DNA of 64,000 bases from Tetragonia tetragonoides (lineage: Eukaryota > Streptophyta > Magnoliopsida > Caryophyllales > Aizoaceae): assembly GCA_038025085.1 (NCBI GenBank), contig CM076146.1, forward strand, positions 16,094,001 to 16,158,000, read 5' to 3'. The position numbers and the translations under genes are program-made. Position 1 is the first letter of the stretch; the number at the start of each line of letters is the position of its first letter. Positions 1 to 9,660 of the stretch are shown here, in pieces. The notes beneath the pieces are model-generated. The model did no database searches. It was not told the DNA's origin and saw nothing but the letters and a program-made list of their open reading frames with translations.

Positions 1-545
1 ATTCTTCAAGAGCCAGAAAAGAGACGCAAGAGTGGCGAATCTTCCTCCAATGTTTCGCCAAAAGAGTTTCTCACACCCCAAAAAAGCCAAAGGGGGAATT
101 CGCCCCATTGGGAATAACTCTCAGTACGACTTTTGAGAGGCTAGTAGACAAAGATATGCTGCAACCTATAGGCCCCACTCCAGAGCCAGAAGCTAAGAGT
201 CGCAATTGGAATGCCAACCAATACTGCAAATATCACCAAGGCACAGGGCATGACACAAACAACTGTTGGGCTCTTAAACATGCCACCCAAGACAAAATAA
301 ACAATGACACTCTACCATTACCCAAAACTTAAGAAGCTGAAAGTACTGATAACCTCCTGGGTACCATCAACCATATCACAACTGAAGATCCCAAATATTA
401 CTCTCACCTCATCTACGATGAGGAGATTGCTTTGATCTCACAAAAACCTTATGAAGAGGAGTTAGATCTGGAAAAAGGCAAGATGGAAGATGATAGAGAT
501 CAGATACAGGACAGTCTGGGCTGCATAATAAAAGGAGTTTAAGAA
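1..545 (+). pseudogene. gag fragment of Element B with one zinc-knuckle-like motif
   Basis: The frame starting at 108 reads like the tail of a plant Tat/Ogre gag: a short conserved stretch, then CKYHQGTGHDTNNC, a C-x2-H-x4-H-x4-C knuckle in which the usual second Cys is His. The frame stops at 332. Gag-like acidic sequence continues with stops to about 540. The capsid core domain of gag is not visible. The fragment is cut by the window edge, so the start cannot be judged. Confidence 0.65.
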
Positions 546-559
546 ATAAAAGAAAAAGG

Positions 560-1108
560 TTGACATCCTACAAGAACGCACCTCCAAGCGCTGGAACAGA
601 GTCATCTTGGCTAAAGAAGAAACTTGGTGGCGTCAGGACCTCATCTACCACAAAATGTCCAAGTATGGATACTTCCGTTAAGGACTACAACGTCAAGGCT
701 TCTCCATTTCTGAGCTGCACCCATTACGCAACTGAAGGACATCACATCAATCAGTGCAGGCGCTTTAAGGGACTAGTCTTACGCTTCATCGACCAAGGAA
801 CATTGTGGCCGCCATATACTTGGACAGTCAACTGGTGTCGTCATAGTCAGGAACGGTACATCCCTTTGTTTGCACCAATGAAAGCTGTCATGAACGCCTT
901 GGTATGGAGAGGTGACATTAAACCTTACATCCCTCTAGAAGATGCCAAAGCTGCAGAGGAAGAAAATCGTCCTTATTGCAAGTATCACCGAATATTTGGA
1001 CACCATACAGACGACTGTCTTCGCCTAAAAGACGTCATCCATGGGGTCACTGATAGAGGAGAAGTTCCACCACCACTAAGGGATATCGATGTCAATAATG
1101 GAGCCTGA
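560..1108 (+). pseudogene. gag fragment of Element B with two more zinc-knuckle-like motifs
   Basis: This 182-codon open stretch carries CTHYATEGHHINQC (around residue 53) and CKYHRIFGHHTDDC (around residue 138). Both resemble the CHHC-type knuckle at 108-332. The same pair, with the same 'IDEGTLWP'-type spacer, is found in the gag of Element A at 11498-13021, which confirms homology. It probably bound element RNA. It ends at 1108 with no detectable protease or reverse transcriptase downstream. Confidence 0.7.
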
Positions 1109-1554
1109 AACTAGTTGGCTACGAGTAAGAGCTAGAGGAATCGAGTCTGAGTCCCCAAGTTTTGTCGAGTTAGGATCATAGCTAAATCTTTAGGTTAAGT
1201 CTTGAACGGGGAGTGTTCCCCCTTTTTTTTTTTTTTTTTTCTAAGTCTAGTTTCTTTTTTACGGGAATTAGAGACTCTCTTCTCTAAAGTCATGTGTGCT
1301 TATCTTTTTGCAAATCAATAAAAATTCCTCTTGCTCGTTTCTTCCTTTGTTTAGCTATTGATAAATCCAATGAACTCAAAGTTCCATGAATCATTAGCTA
1401 ATCAATTTAAGCAATGTAAGTAAGCTTCGCAAAGCAAGAATGCAAATTATTTCTTATACAGGAATTTGAGCAGCTGAACTCCCTCAACAATGCTACTCCA
1501 CATGCAAAAGAAGAAGTGAGCCCGCCATCTGCAACAACCTCGACACATCTCTAG
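1109..1554 (+). other. Gag-to-integrase junction region of Element B, with splice-like signals
   Basis: No open coding sequence is visible. There is a T tract at 1221-1240. From about 1320 the DNA matches the minus strand of Element A at 11150-10980. Both copies contain GTAAGTAA... ending in ...ACAG before GAATTTGAG (1416-1461 here, 46 nt). Ogre elements are known to have an intron between protease and reverse transcriptase. A 46-nt interval is shorter than usual plant introns, so this may be only a remnant left by the pol deletion. Confidence 0.45.
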
Positions 1555-2272
1555 TCCTAGCTCCGATAGAAGAAGACCCTTGGTACGAAGACGTCTTCAA
1601 CTTCATCACAAAAGGCACATACCATCCGGACGCGCCCATAGGAGCTCAATGGGCCATCCGTCTCTTAGCGGCACATTATATTGAATACAAGGGGGTTCTA
1701 TACAAGAAGTCCCACGATGAGGTCAACCTCAGATGTGTAAACGCCGAAGAAGCCGCAGAGATCATGGATGAGGTATACAATGGGGTGTGCGGACCACACA
1801 TGAATGGTCGAATGCTCTCTAGAAAGGTCCTACAACTGGGATACTATTGGACTAGTATGGAAAGAGACTGTTATGACTATGTCAAGAAATGCAAGAAGTG
1901 TCAGATATATGCCAACCTACAGCATATGCCACCCTCAATGCTCCATAACTTCACATCCCCTTGGCCATTTTCCGCATGGGGAATAGATATCATTGGTAAA
2001 AACACCCCGAAGGGCTCTGGAGGACATGAATATCTCCTAGTAGCCAAAGACTATTTTATCAAATGGGTCGAAGCACAGTCCTATGCCATCCTCACATCCA
2101 AGCAAGTGTCCAAATTCGTAAGGAACAACATCATCTGCCGATACGGCGTTCCGCATGAAATTATTAGTGACCATGGATCCCATTTCAAAGCCGAAACAGC
2201 CACCCTACTAAAAAGCTACAAAATCCAGCACCACAAATCATCCCCTTACCGACCCAAAACCAACGGCGCAGT
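1555..2272 (+). pseudogene. Integrase of Element B, N-terminal part up to the insertion of Element A
   Basis: The sequence covers the end of the RNase H linker, the zinc-binding region and most of the catalytic core. The zinc-binding region reads 'EVYNGVCGPHMNG ... CKKCQIY': the first His of HHCC is Tyr, the second His and both Cys are present. The first core Asp is in 'WGIDIIGK' and the second in 'IISDHGSHF'. The coding sequence is cut at 2272 by the LTR of Element A, and the rest resumes at 17251 with the catalytic Glu. It lacks its own reverse transcriptase. Confidence 0.85.
2268..2272. repeat. Target-site duplication GCAGT, left copy, for Element A
   Basis: GCAGT precedes the first base of the A element (TGTAAGG) and recurs at 17251-17255 right after its last bases (GTCTACA). 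Removing A and one copy restores an uninterrupted integrase reading frame in B, which fixes both ends of A precisely. Confidence 0.93.
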
Positions 2273-3070
2273 TGTAAGGACCCGGGAATTTTGTCCAATC
2301 CTTTTTACATAAATGTATTGGTTTCCACGGAGTGCGTCCTTATAGAAAATTTGTAAGTTGGGGGTTTAGATAAGTTCAAGGGACCATCGAGTTCGAAAAG
2401 GTTTTGTAAAGACTTGAATTAAATAAAAACCATGAAAGAGGTCACAAATCTGCTATCGGCGTTTTATCGAAGGGACAAACCGAAGGGACAACCCAATAGC
2501 GCGAAAAGTGAACTAATCATGTTTTTCGAAAGACTCCCGCTCATATAGAACAAATGAGTACCCAAAAATAATAGATTCGGGGGAGAAGGTACGAGGTGGG
2601 AAGGTGTTAGTCACCCAACTCGCCCGTTTATGACGGCCTCTACTAACTCAAGTTTGCTTAATAATTTAAAGATATAATTCCGATGCAAAACCGGATTAAC
2701 AACCTAGACTTAGACTATTAATTGGTTCGTCACAAGAATCACAACATTTATTATTAACCCTTATTTAGACATGCATTCGGTTTAACAAGTTGAGCAACAC
2801 AACGACTATACAGACAATATTTAGGAAGCAATAAAACGCTATTCTAGCATGATATCTACATTATGACTACTAGAAAATAAACAATTAGGCAATTAATTTA
2901 ATTTGAGCCCTCAGGAATTTGTACCTGAACTGTAGGCTATATTTGACAAAAATAGTAAAGGACAATATCTCAAATTTTAGAAGAAAGAGGGAGAAGCTCA
3001 GAGTCAATACTACTGAGAATAGAGGGTGTCAACTGTACAATGTGTGTTTTGAACTGAAGGCGGAGGGTCG

Positions 3071-3078
3071 TATTTATA
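3071..3078 (-). promoter_or_regulatory. TATA-like box in the 3' LTR of Element A
   Basis: TATAAATA lies on the minus strand, the coding strand of Element A. It occupies the same place in all three LTR copies (3071-3078, 16718-16725 and 38095-38102). The GC-rich palindromes are about 90-130 bp upstream on that strand. Confidence 0.6.
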
Positions 3079-3165
3079 GGCGCAAGAAGTAGGGTTGGAC
3101 GGCTGCAAAGGAGCCAAAATTTGGATTTGGGCCGAAAAAAGAGTCGGACCAGAAGCAGGGTCAGT

Positions 3166-3207
3166 GCCGCTAGCGGCCTTGGGAATATGGTCAGCGCTGC
3201 TAGCGGC
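3166..3207. promoter_or_regulatory. GC-rich palindrome copies in the LTR U3 of Element A (3' LTR)
   Basis: GCCGCTAGCGGC is perfect at 3166-3177 and GCTGCTAGCGGC is at 3196-3207; a further partial GCCGCT lies near 3226. They lie upstream of the TATA-like box on the element strand. Confidence 0.6.
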
Positions 3208-3594
3208 TCTGGGATTTGTCCCAGGGCCGCTGATGACTGTCAGCAGCCAGCCAGATGTCGTCATAATGACGACATCCAGTCCATTTTTATTTTCCGGAGG
3301 AATTTAAATATTACGAAAAATGTGAAAAGGCCGTTTTACCCTTGAACGGTAAACGACGGTTTTAGCCCTAAATCGTAACTTGGCGACCGGGAGTCGGAAA
3401 GAGGCATGAGACGTGTCGTTTGAAAGCTCTTGAACGGGGCTTTTGAATGAAATAGAATGAAGGCGTGTTTGGAGGAAAAACCTGAGACCTTATCTTAACT
3501 ATTAAAGCAAAAATAGCAGTTGAAGTTTATAAATTACTCCTTTCATCATCGGGCTTTTGCGGAGAAATCTGAAGATGCTTTTTTGGCGTCTACC

Positions 3595-4330
3595 GAAGCC
3601 CCCACATTGATCGAGCTTGAGTAAAAGCGAAGATCAAAGTATTCCAAAGGTGACATGCAGGATGCTGATGTCCATACGGTGTGTGGGAGTGTATAGTATG
3701 TATGCATATGAAGACAAACCTGAGTTGGGACATGCTCGTAGCGCTCTAAGATTTCATCTCTGTGAACACAAGGGAAAATAAAGGTTATGGTAGCAGGATA
3801 GAACACCGCTCATAGATGATCTAAACATCTACTGGAGACCTGTATTCAGAGTGAATGAAAAGGTTAGTAATACTTTGAGAATGATCAACGTGGAGTGCTT
3901 CGACAAACAGTGACTAAACACCGCTCGGCGGATGTCGAGATTCCGTCCCTGTACGAGAAACGAAAAAGTCAACGAGACAGCGAGATTAAAAATAACGGCT
4001 GTAAAAATGGTTAGGACATATGAACAGTTTAAATGCAATAGCTTAAGCAATCATTGACTGAAACATATAAAAAATAATGGACAGTATAACTGCAACAGTT
4101 TAAGCAATCATTACCTAACACATAATAAGTACCCTCGTAGAGAGACAGTTTAACCGCAATAGCTTATGCGACCATTGACTGACCCTACAATTTGTAACCC
4201 CGTACAGGGACAGTTTAACCGCAATAGCTTAGTCGATCATTGACTGACCCCAAAATTTGTAATTTCGCAGAAGGACAGTTTAATTGCAATAGCTTAAGCG
4301 ATCATTAACTGCACTTGGAACTGATATTTG
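3595..4330 (-). repeat. 3' untranslated region of Element A: polypurine tract and five ~63-bp tandem repeats
   Basis: Next to the LTR (3596-3610) the element strand reads ATCAATGTGGGGGCTTC, a polypurine tract. Between about 4020 and 4318 there are five diverged copies of a unit starting ACAGTTTAACYGCAATAGCTTA and ending near ATCATTGACTG, spaced about 63 bp. Element B has only two such units (36790-36900) but triplicates a different unit, so the region varies between family members. No gene is seen. Confidence 0.8.
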
Positions 4331-4416
4331 CCCCGAATGAACTGAAGTAACGAACGTTGGACTGGAAAAAAGGGGTCGTAGGACAGCAGATGGGCCCGCA
4401 CGTGCAGGTCTGCAGG

Positions 4417-4428
4417 GCCGCTAGCGAC
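4417..4428. promoter_or_regulatory. Palindrome variant upstream of the PMD gene in Element A
   Basis: GCCGCTAGCGAC lies 266 bp before the PMD start codon at 4694. The corresponding place in Element B (23092-23103) carries the perfect GCCGCTAGCGGC. No clear TATA box lies between this site and the start codon. Confidence 0.45.
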
Positions 4429-4693
4429 GCTGGGCTTGAGCCAAGTAAAAGCGCTTCGGCGCTTCTCCCTTTTTTTTTGCGTGCCTTGGAGAGCTTCCTC
4501 CATTGTTGAGTGCTCCACTTTGCTTGAGGTAAGTCCATTGTTGACCGAATTCTTCGGTTTTTGTCTTGAACTTGCTTATTTTTTCGCCTAGTTGCTGAAT
4601 TTTGGGTTGCATTGTTGAATGGGTGTCTGTTTCTTGTGAATTTGAAACTTTTATTTTCCCACTTGTGGACAGAGAAAGCTTCATTGTGCTCCC

Positions 4694-7411
4694 ATGGCTC
4701 CCGTTGATAAGTAAAGACGTCCCATGAGTGAGGAGGAGTATGACCGGAGCGTTTTCCGCACCGGGTTACCTTCTACAGGAGCACCTCCGACTAGTCATGC
4801 GGATGGACCTCGGCTCTACTAGGATTCTTTCATGCGGCTGGACTGGCGCCCGACTGGGGTTTGGAACCGCAGTGTTCTAGTACCGGATAGGCAGAGCCAT
4901 TTGTCTAACTTGGAGCTGGTATGTTTTCTGATTTTCCCCTATTTTTTTTTTCTGTTCAGTATATTTGAGCTGAAATCTGGAACTGTTAGTGCTTCAGCAC
5001 ACGAACAAATTGGGACTTGTACTGGATTGGTGGTCAGCTGCATATAATTTGTGTGGAATTATTTTAGCTGTAGCTGGATTGGTGCCTTGTTGTAGGCTCA
5101 TGGGGCTACGTCCCATTGGGCAATGATGCTGGAGACCTTTTCAGTGGGGGCTAGGAACTTGGTACTGGGTTCGGGTTTGGACCATTTCCTGACTGTTATC
5201 CCTGCTTGTCACTCGGGGGATTCTAGGATCATTGCCAGGGGGTTATTGGAGAGGTTTTGGGATTCCACGAACACTTTCCATACACCTGTAGGAGAGATGT
5301 TCCCCACCCTTTATCAGTTTGCTGTGCTGACGGGGCTATCCTTTAGAGGGCGTCGTATTCGGTACGACGCGAACTATTGGCGACAGAGTGGCAGTTTGCT
5401 TGAGCTTTACGGGCCCGTGTCTGTCCACTTTGATAAGGATCGGGTTTCTTTGGTGCGGTTGTGGGCGGCTCTGGCGGAGCAGAGGCTTACTGAGGAGCAG
5501 AGAGCCCGTATTTTCCTTGCTAACTTGTTGGGTTCTACAATCTTTGCTCAGAACACGAGTGTATGTCAAGTCTGTTTCTTGACATGTCTGGAGTATTTAT
5601 CCAAGGTCCATGAGTACAACCTTGGTGCTTCCGCTTATGCTTCCTTGGTGAGATGGTGTCGTTGGGCTTGTAGGCCTAAGGAGACGAGTGAGAGGACATC
5701 TATCTCGGGCCCATGGAGGATACTGGAGGTAGGCCCATTTCTTTTTTCTCTTTTCCTTTGCACGTGCTTGGTTTTGAACTTGGAGCTTACTTTCTGGCTT
5801 GTACGGCAGCTGTGGTTCTTTTAGTATTTTGCGGCTTTCGGTCCTCACCGTCCTGGTTTGAGGATGTTCCCATTAGGTTTACGGTGGATTGGTAGGGGTA
5901 ACCACTCGTTTACCTCTTTGGAGCATTTTCGGGCTTTCTTTGAGGGTCATGCCGCATCTACGGTATGTTGTTGTTAACTTGTGCATTTTTCTTGTTGGTC
6001 TATTTGGTGTGAATGAACTTTTGAACTGGTAACTTGCAGGTGTCATGGTCCGCTTTTGATGGTATCCCTGGGGTTCCACCCCATATTACCCTAGAGTCCA
6101 TTAGAGTGTCTTCTCTGCAGGTGGTCTTCGAGGGTTCATTTGGCTTTGTATTGTACTTGGGGGACCGTTTGAACCGGCTGGTCTATCCCTCTCTAGCTAG
6201 TCACCTGGTTCCGGAGGATCCTCCTTTTACCATGTTTTATCTGCGTGGTCTGAGTGTGCGGGACTTGGGAGTCGTGATCCGTGGTATGGCGGCCACGGAG
6301 TTTCTTATGCCAGAGGTTGTTGGCTTGGACCGCACGGCCATGTACTTCGCCTATTGCTTGGACCGCTTGATGCCGGACCTTACTTCTGAGGTAAGAAACT
6401 TATCTGCATCTTTTTAGTTGTATGTGTGATATACTGACTTCTTGTGTCTTGCAGGCGGATCGTCTAGCTCCTCAGGGTCCTTGGAGGTCTCATTCTAGAG
6501 TTCCTCGGGGTCAGCCCCCAAGCGTGACCTTGCTGACTAATGAGGTGAGGTACATTGAGGAGAGTGGGGGACGCATAGTAGAGGAGTTCCCTCTTCATAT
6601 GGCTGACGGAGAGGCTGTGGAGGGCTTGCCCTTTCCTGATGGTTGTACGGGGGTGAGCTCCTTTTTATCCCTTCTTGTGTTTGTGTTTACTTTTGAGTGC
6701 TGACTCTTTCTTGTGGCTCTCTTTTTGTAGTTGAACCGGAGCAGACTTGTCAGATCTTCAAGCTTATCCACTGGCTGAAGAAAGGCTATGGTCGAGTAAT
6801 GGGCAAAGGGAAGAGTTCTCGGTCCAAGACCGTTGATGTAAGTAGACTTTTATCCTTTGTTTAGCTAAGTGAAATGCTTAACTTAACATCTCGATCTTGA
6901 TTGTTTGCAGATGTCCCAATCCTCGTCTTCGGTGGGGCCTCGACATTCTTCTGCTGCGAGGGCCTCTTCGACGAGCAGGTCGTCTGTTGCTCGTTCACCT
7001 CCTGTAGCTGTGACCAGGCCCCCTGTTGATGAGGCGCCCGGACCTTCTGTGCCGTACATTCCTGAGATGTTCTCCCCTGTGGGTTTCCAACCTTCTCTTG
7101 ATAGCAGGCCCATTGTTACCCCCACAGTCGGAGGTTGGGTGAACGCCCCTGGATGGGATATGCCTCCTACTGGGCCTTCGCATCAGGATATGGCTATGGA
7201 TTTCGCCAGTCAAGCCACGGAGAGTTTCTTTGCCGCGGGGTTTCCGGCAGGTACCCCTATGCGTGCACCAGCATATGGTGGGCGGGAGATGAGGCCCGAC
7301 AACAGCAGGCCCATTTATGGCTCTTCTCTTCACTACTCGACTTGGAACTACGGTCAGGGGCTGTCCTTTGATGATGAGGCTGACAGCAACGGTGATGACG
7401 ACTTTGGCTGA
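4694..7411 (+). pseudogene. Antisense plant mobile domain (PMD) protein gene of Element A, about seven exons
   Basis: Homologous exons with GT-AG boundaries are about 4694-4918, 5096-5728, ~5780-5962, 6040-6390, 6455-6652, 6731-6837 and 6911-7411. The PMD core is in exons 2-5: 'FHTPVGEMFPTLYQFAVLTGL', 'GRRIRYD', and later 'HLVPEDPPFTMFYLRGLSV' and 'CLDRLMPDL'. Exon 7 is Ser/Pro-rich, like the low-complexity tails of transposon-borne PMD proteins, and ends in an acidic stretch. PMD proteins (MAIN/MAIL1 type) are nuclear; those in transposons have no settled role. Stops in exon 1 (for example at about 4711) mark this copy as broken. The gene is antisense to the retrotransposon, so genomic-RNA splicing could not remove its introns. 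Confidence 0.78.
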
Positions 7412-7995
7412 GCGATGTTGGATCTCCTTGTAGACATTGATCTTGAGATTTTGAACTCCTGTTTTAATGCATTTTTATGATATATATGATATGATATGAT
7501 GACTCGATTATGCCCGTCTGATCTCTAAGTATGCAATGCGTTATGCAGTACGAAAAGCCATAATTTAGGGAACAAAATAAAGAAAAAAGGTAAAAATTGC
7601 AAGAAAAAGCAAAAATTACACATATTATACCCCCTAAAAAAAAGAAAAATAATAAAAAAGAAAAAATTGAAAAAGATAAAACTAAGAGAGTCTCGGGCTT
7701 TGTAATTCATCGCGGGTATCAAAACTGGGGTTAAATCGGGCAGACCGGATCAGGGCCGCTAGCGGCGCTGGGCTGGGCCGCTAGCGGCTCTGGGCTGCAA
7801 GCTTGGGTCGCTAGCGGCGCTGGTCAAGGCCGCTAGCGCCGCTGACCAGGGCAGCTGACGGCTCTGGTTTGGGCTTTTTTGTGGATTTCTGACTTCTTTG
7901 GCCCGCGTTTTTGCCTATAAATAGGATTTACGGGATACTTGATGTTGTATCACTTTTCAGACCTTAGCTCTCCCAAATTTCCCAAATTTTCTATC
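7412..7995 (+). promoter_or_regulatory. Intergenic promoter region between the PMD and DUF7745-like genes of Element A
   Basis: The region follows the PMD stop codon. It is A/T-rich to about 7735 and then becomes GC-rich. It holds four palindrome copies at 7755-7840, TATAAATA at 7916-7923 and the start codon at 7996. The same layout, with decayed palindromes and a TATA-like box on the minus strand at 19533-19540, occurs in Element B. Transcription of the DUF7745-like gene from its own promoter is inferred. Confidence 0.6.
7755..7840. repeat. Array of four GCCGCTAGCGGC-type palindromes
   Basis: Copies are at 7755-7766 and 7777-7788 (both perfect), 7807-7818 (GTCGCTAGCGGC) and 7829-7840 (GCCGCTAGCGCC), spaced 22-30 bp. 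They lie 75-160 bp upstream of the TATA-like box. Each contains an NheI-type core GCTAGC. Confidence 0.85.
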
Positions 7996-9334
7996 ATGGT
8001 GAAATCCTTTGAAAACCTGTTCGATGCCTGGTGCAAAAATCTGACCGTAGAAGATAAACTTGAACTAGCTCCGTTCCATGTCTCTACCTTGCTAACCTTA
8101 AGACCAACAAAAATATTGTGGCCCCTTCTTCGATCCGCTCTGAATTATTGGGACCCTGACCTGCATGTTTTCCGTTTTGGTAACTCTGAATTATGCCCTT
8201 TCATTGAAGAATTTGCTGCGATCACTAATATGCCTGATGTTCTTCCCCCAGCTATGCCTTATGTGAGAGATGGTTTTAGGTATCAGTACAAGAAATTCTT
8301 GGGTTTGTCATCTGCAGAAGCCAAAAGCATGGTTCTTGGTGTCGATGTGGACTTGGTTCAACTCTGCGAAAAATTTGCTATTTCTTCTGACAAGAATACA
8401 ATATTCAAGTGTTGTCGTCGTCAGGCTTTTGTACTTTGCCTCTTGAACCGCCTATTGTTTGCTAATGCAGAATCTCCTAACTTGAGAAGAGTCTCGTTGT
8501 TGCGAGTGGTTAATCAAATGGTTGAAGGGCATTCTCCTTTGCATCTGGTTGTAGGGGAAACTATTATTAGGTTCGACGGGCTGAAATTCTCTCCTCACAA
8601 AGCTTTCTCTGGCAGCCCCCTGCTGCTTCAAATTTGGTTATGTGAGCATCTGAGGCTAATAGAATCACCAGATAATATGATAGCTCGTGTTCCTCGGGCT
8701 TGGTTTTATACCGCTGCTAGCTTCTTGCTTAGGAAAAAGGTTATATTCTGAAAAGTCCCTTGCTGAATGGGATGCCTTTTTCCATGCGGGACCTGTTATC
8801 CGCTGGCATGTGTCTTGGTGGAACTTGACCTCCTTAGTGCCTTGTGACAATTTGGTTCCTCATACTACAATACTGGGTTTGTACAGGACTACTTTCTTCT
8901 TCCCCTCTAGGGTCATGAGGCAATATTGGTTGAAGCAGGTTATTCCTCGTCAGGAAACTACGAGACCAACTATCGTAGCTTTGACCACTGAGTTTGCTAC
9001 CGATTGGGGAAAGTACTGGCGTAGCCAGGACCGCTGAACTGTACCTCGGGTGATTGCCCCAACTCAAGTTTCTGAGACCTATCTGAACTGGTTTTCCTAC
9101 GGTGATGGAGATGCGAGATGAGCTCTTCGTCATGAGGAGTAGGACCAGCTAAAGCCTAAGTATGACTCAATAACAGGAAGCAAGAAAAGAAAGGAAGGGC
9201 CTCAAATGGGAGGCTATCAAGTACTTAAAAGAAGCAAGCCCCCAGCTCAACGGAGCGATCATGGGTCGTCCTCAAGCCAAGGTCTTTCAAAGAAGAATTC
9301 TTCAACGAAGCATTCTAAAGGGAAGAAGGATTAA
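7996..9334 (+). pseudogene. Antisense DUF7745-like gene of Element A (frameshift and stops)
   Basis: From ATG at 7996 it runs about 446 codons to TAA at 9332-9334. The diagnostic block is 'LNYWDPDLHVFRFGNSELC' followed by 'IEEFAAITNM', as in DUF7745 proteins, a family found with plant retrotransposons and related in style to PMD. The C-terminus is Lys/Ser-rich. Compared with the B copy, A has a 1-base insertion in the AGGAAAAAGG run near 8732 and at least three later nonsense codons (near 9034, 9118 and 9140), mostly G-to-A or C-to-T. Function unknown; the DUF call is from memory of the motif. Confidence 0.72.
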
Positions 9335-9607
9335 AGTAGTTTTCTAGGAAAGCAAGTCTAGTTTTGAAAAAAATAATAATAAGAATTTGTTTAGCTTAAA
9401 CCCTCATAGTTGCATTATTATTGTTTTTGTAACCTTAGGAAGTTTAATTCTTGCAATGTAAGCTTATTCGTTCAGTTTGAATAAAGACTATCCCTTTTGC
9501 ATGAGTTTGAAAGGAATTTTGGATTGATTTTGGCCGGCCCCCTTAAAAGGGTTACCTACGTATCCAGCGTGGAATCAGGCCAGCATAGTTCGTTCAAGTT
9601 GTGAACG

Positions 9608-9638
<31 letters not shown>

Positions 9639-9660
9639 TTCGGAATTTTTTTTTTTTTTT
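9335..9660. other. Convergent 3' region between the antisense gene and the integrase of Element A
   Basis: No gene is seen. It contains long A and T runs (9609-9662) and a block near 9530-9600 (CCTTAAAAGGG, TACGTATCC, GGAATCAGGCCAGC) that is conserved in reverse orientation in Element B at 17870-17935. It lies where the sense integrase transcript and the antisense DUF7745-like transcript would meet. Confidence 0.6.

Larger units (their letters stand above)
2273..3594 (-). repeat. 3' LTR of Element A
   Basis: This 1322-bp repeat matches 14024-17250 once the CACTA insertion there is removed, and matches the B LTR at 37600-38881 in inverse orientation. On the element strand it begins with a mutated terminus (GGTAGACGCC rather than TGTAGACGCC) and ends GGTCCTTACA. 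It has a TATA-like TATAAATA (minus strand) at 3071-3078 and palindrome copies at 3166-3207. Confidence 0.9.

Noticed and set aside
3010..3345. Short frames in the LTR rich in Ala, Gly and Pro, repeated at 16657-17001
   Set aside because: Repeated because the LTR is repeated; they span the TATA-like box and palindromes and are not conserved as protein.
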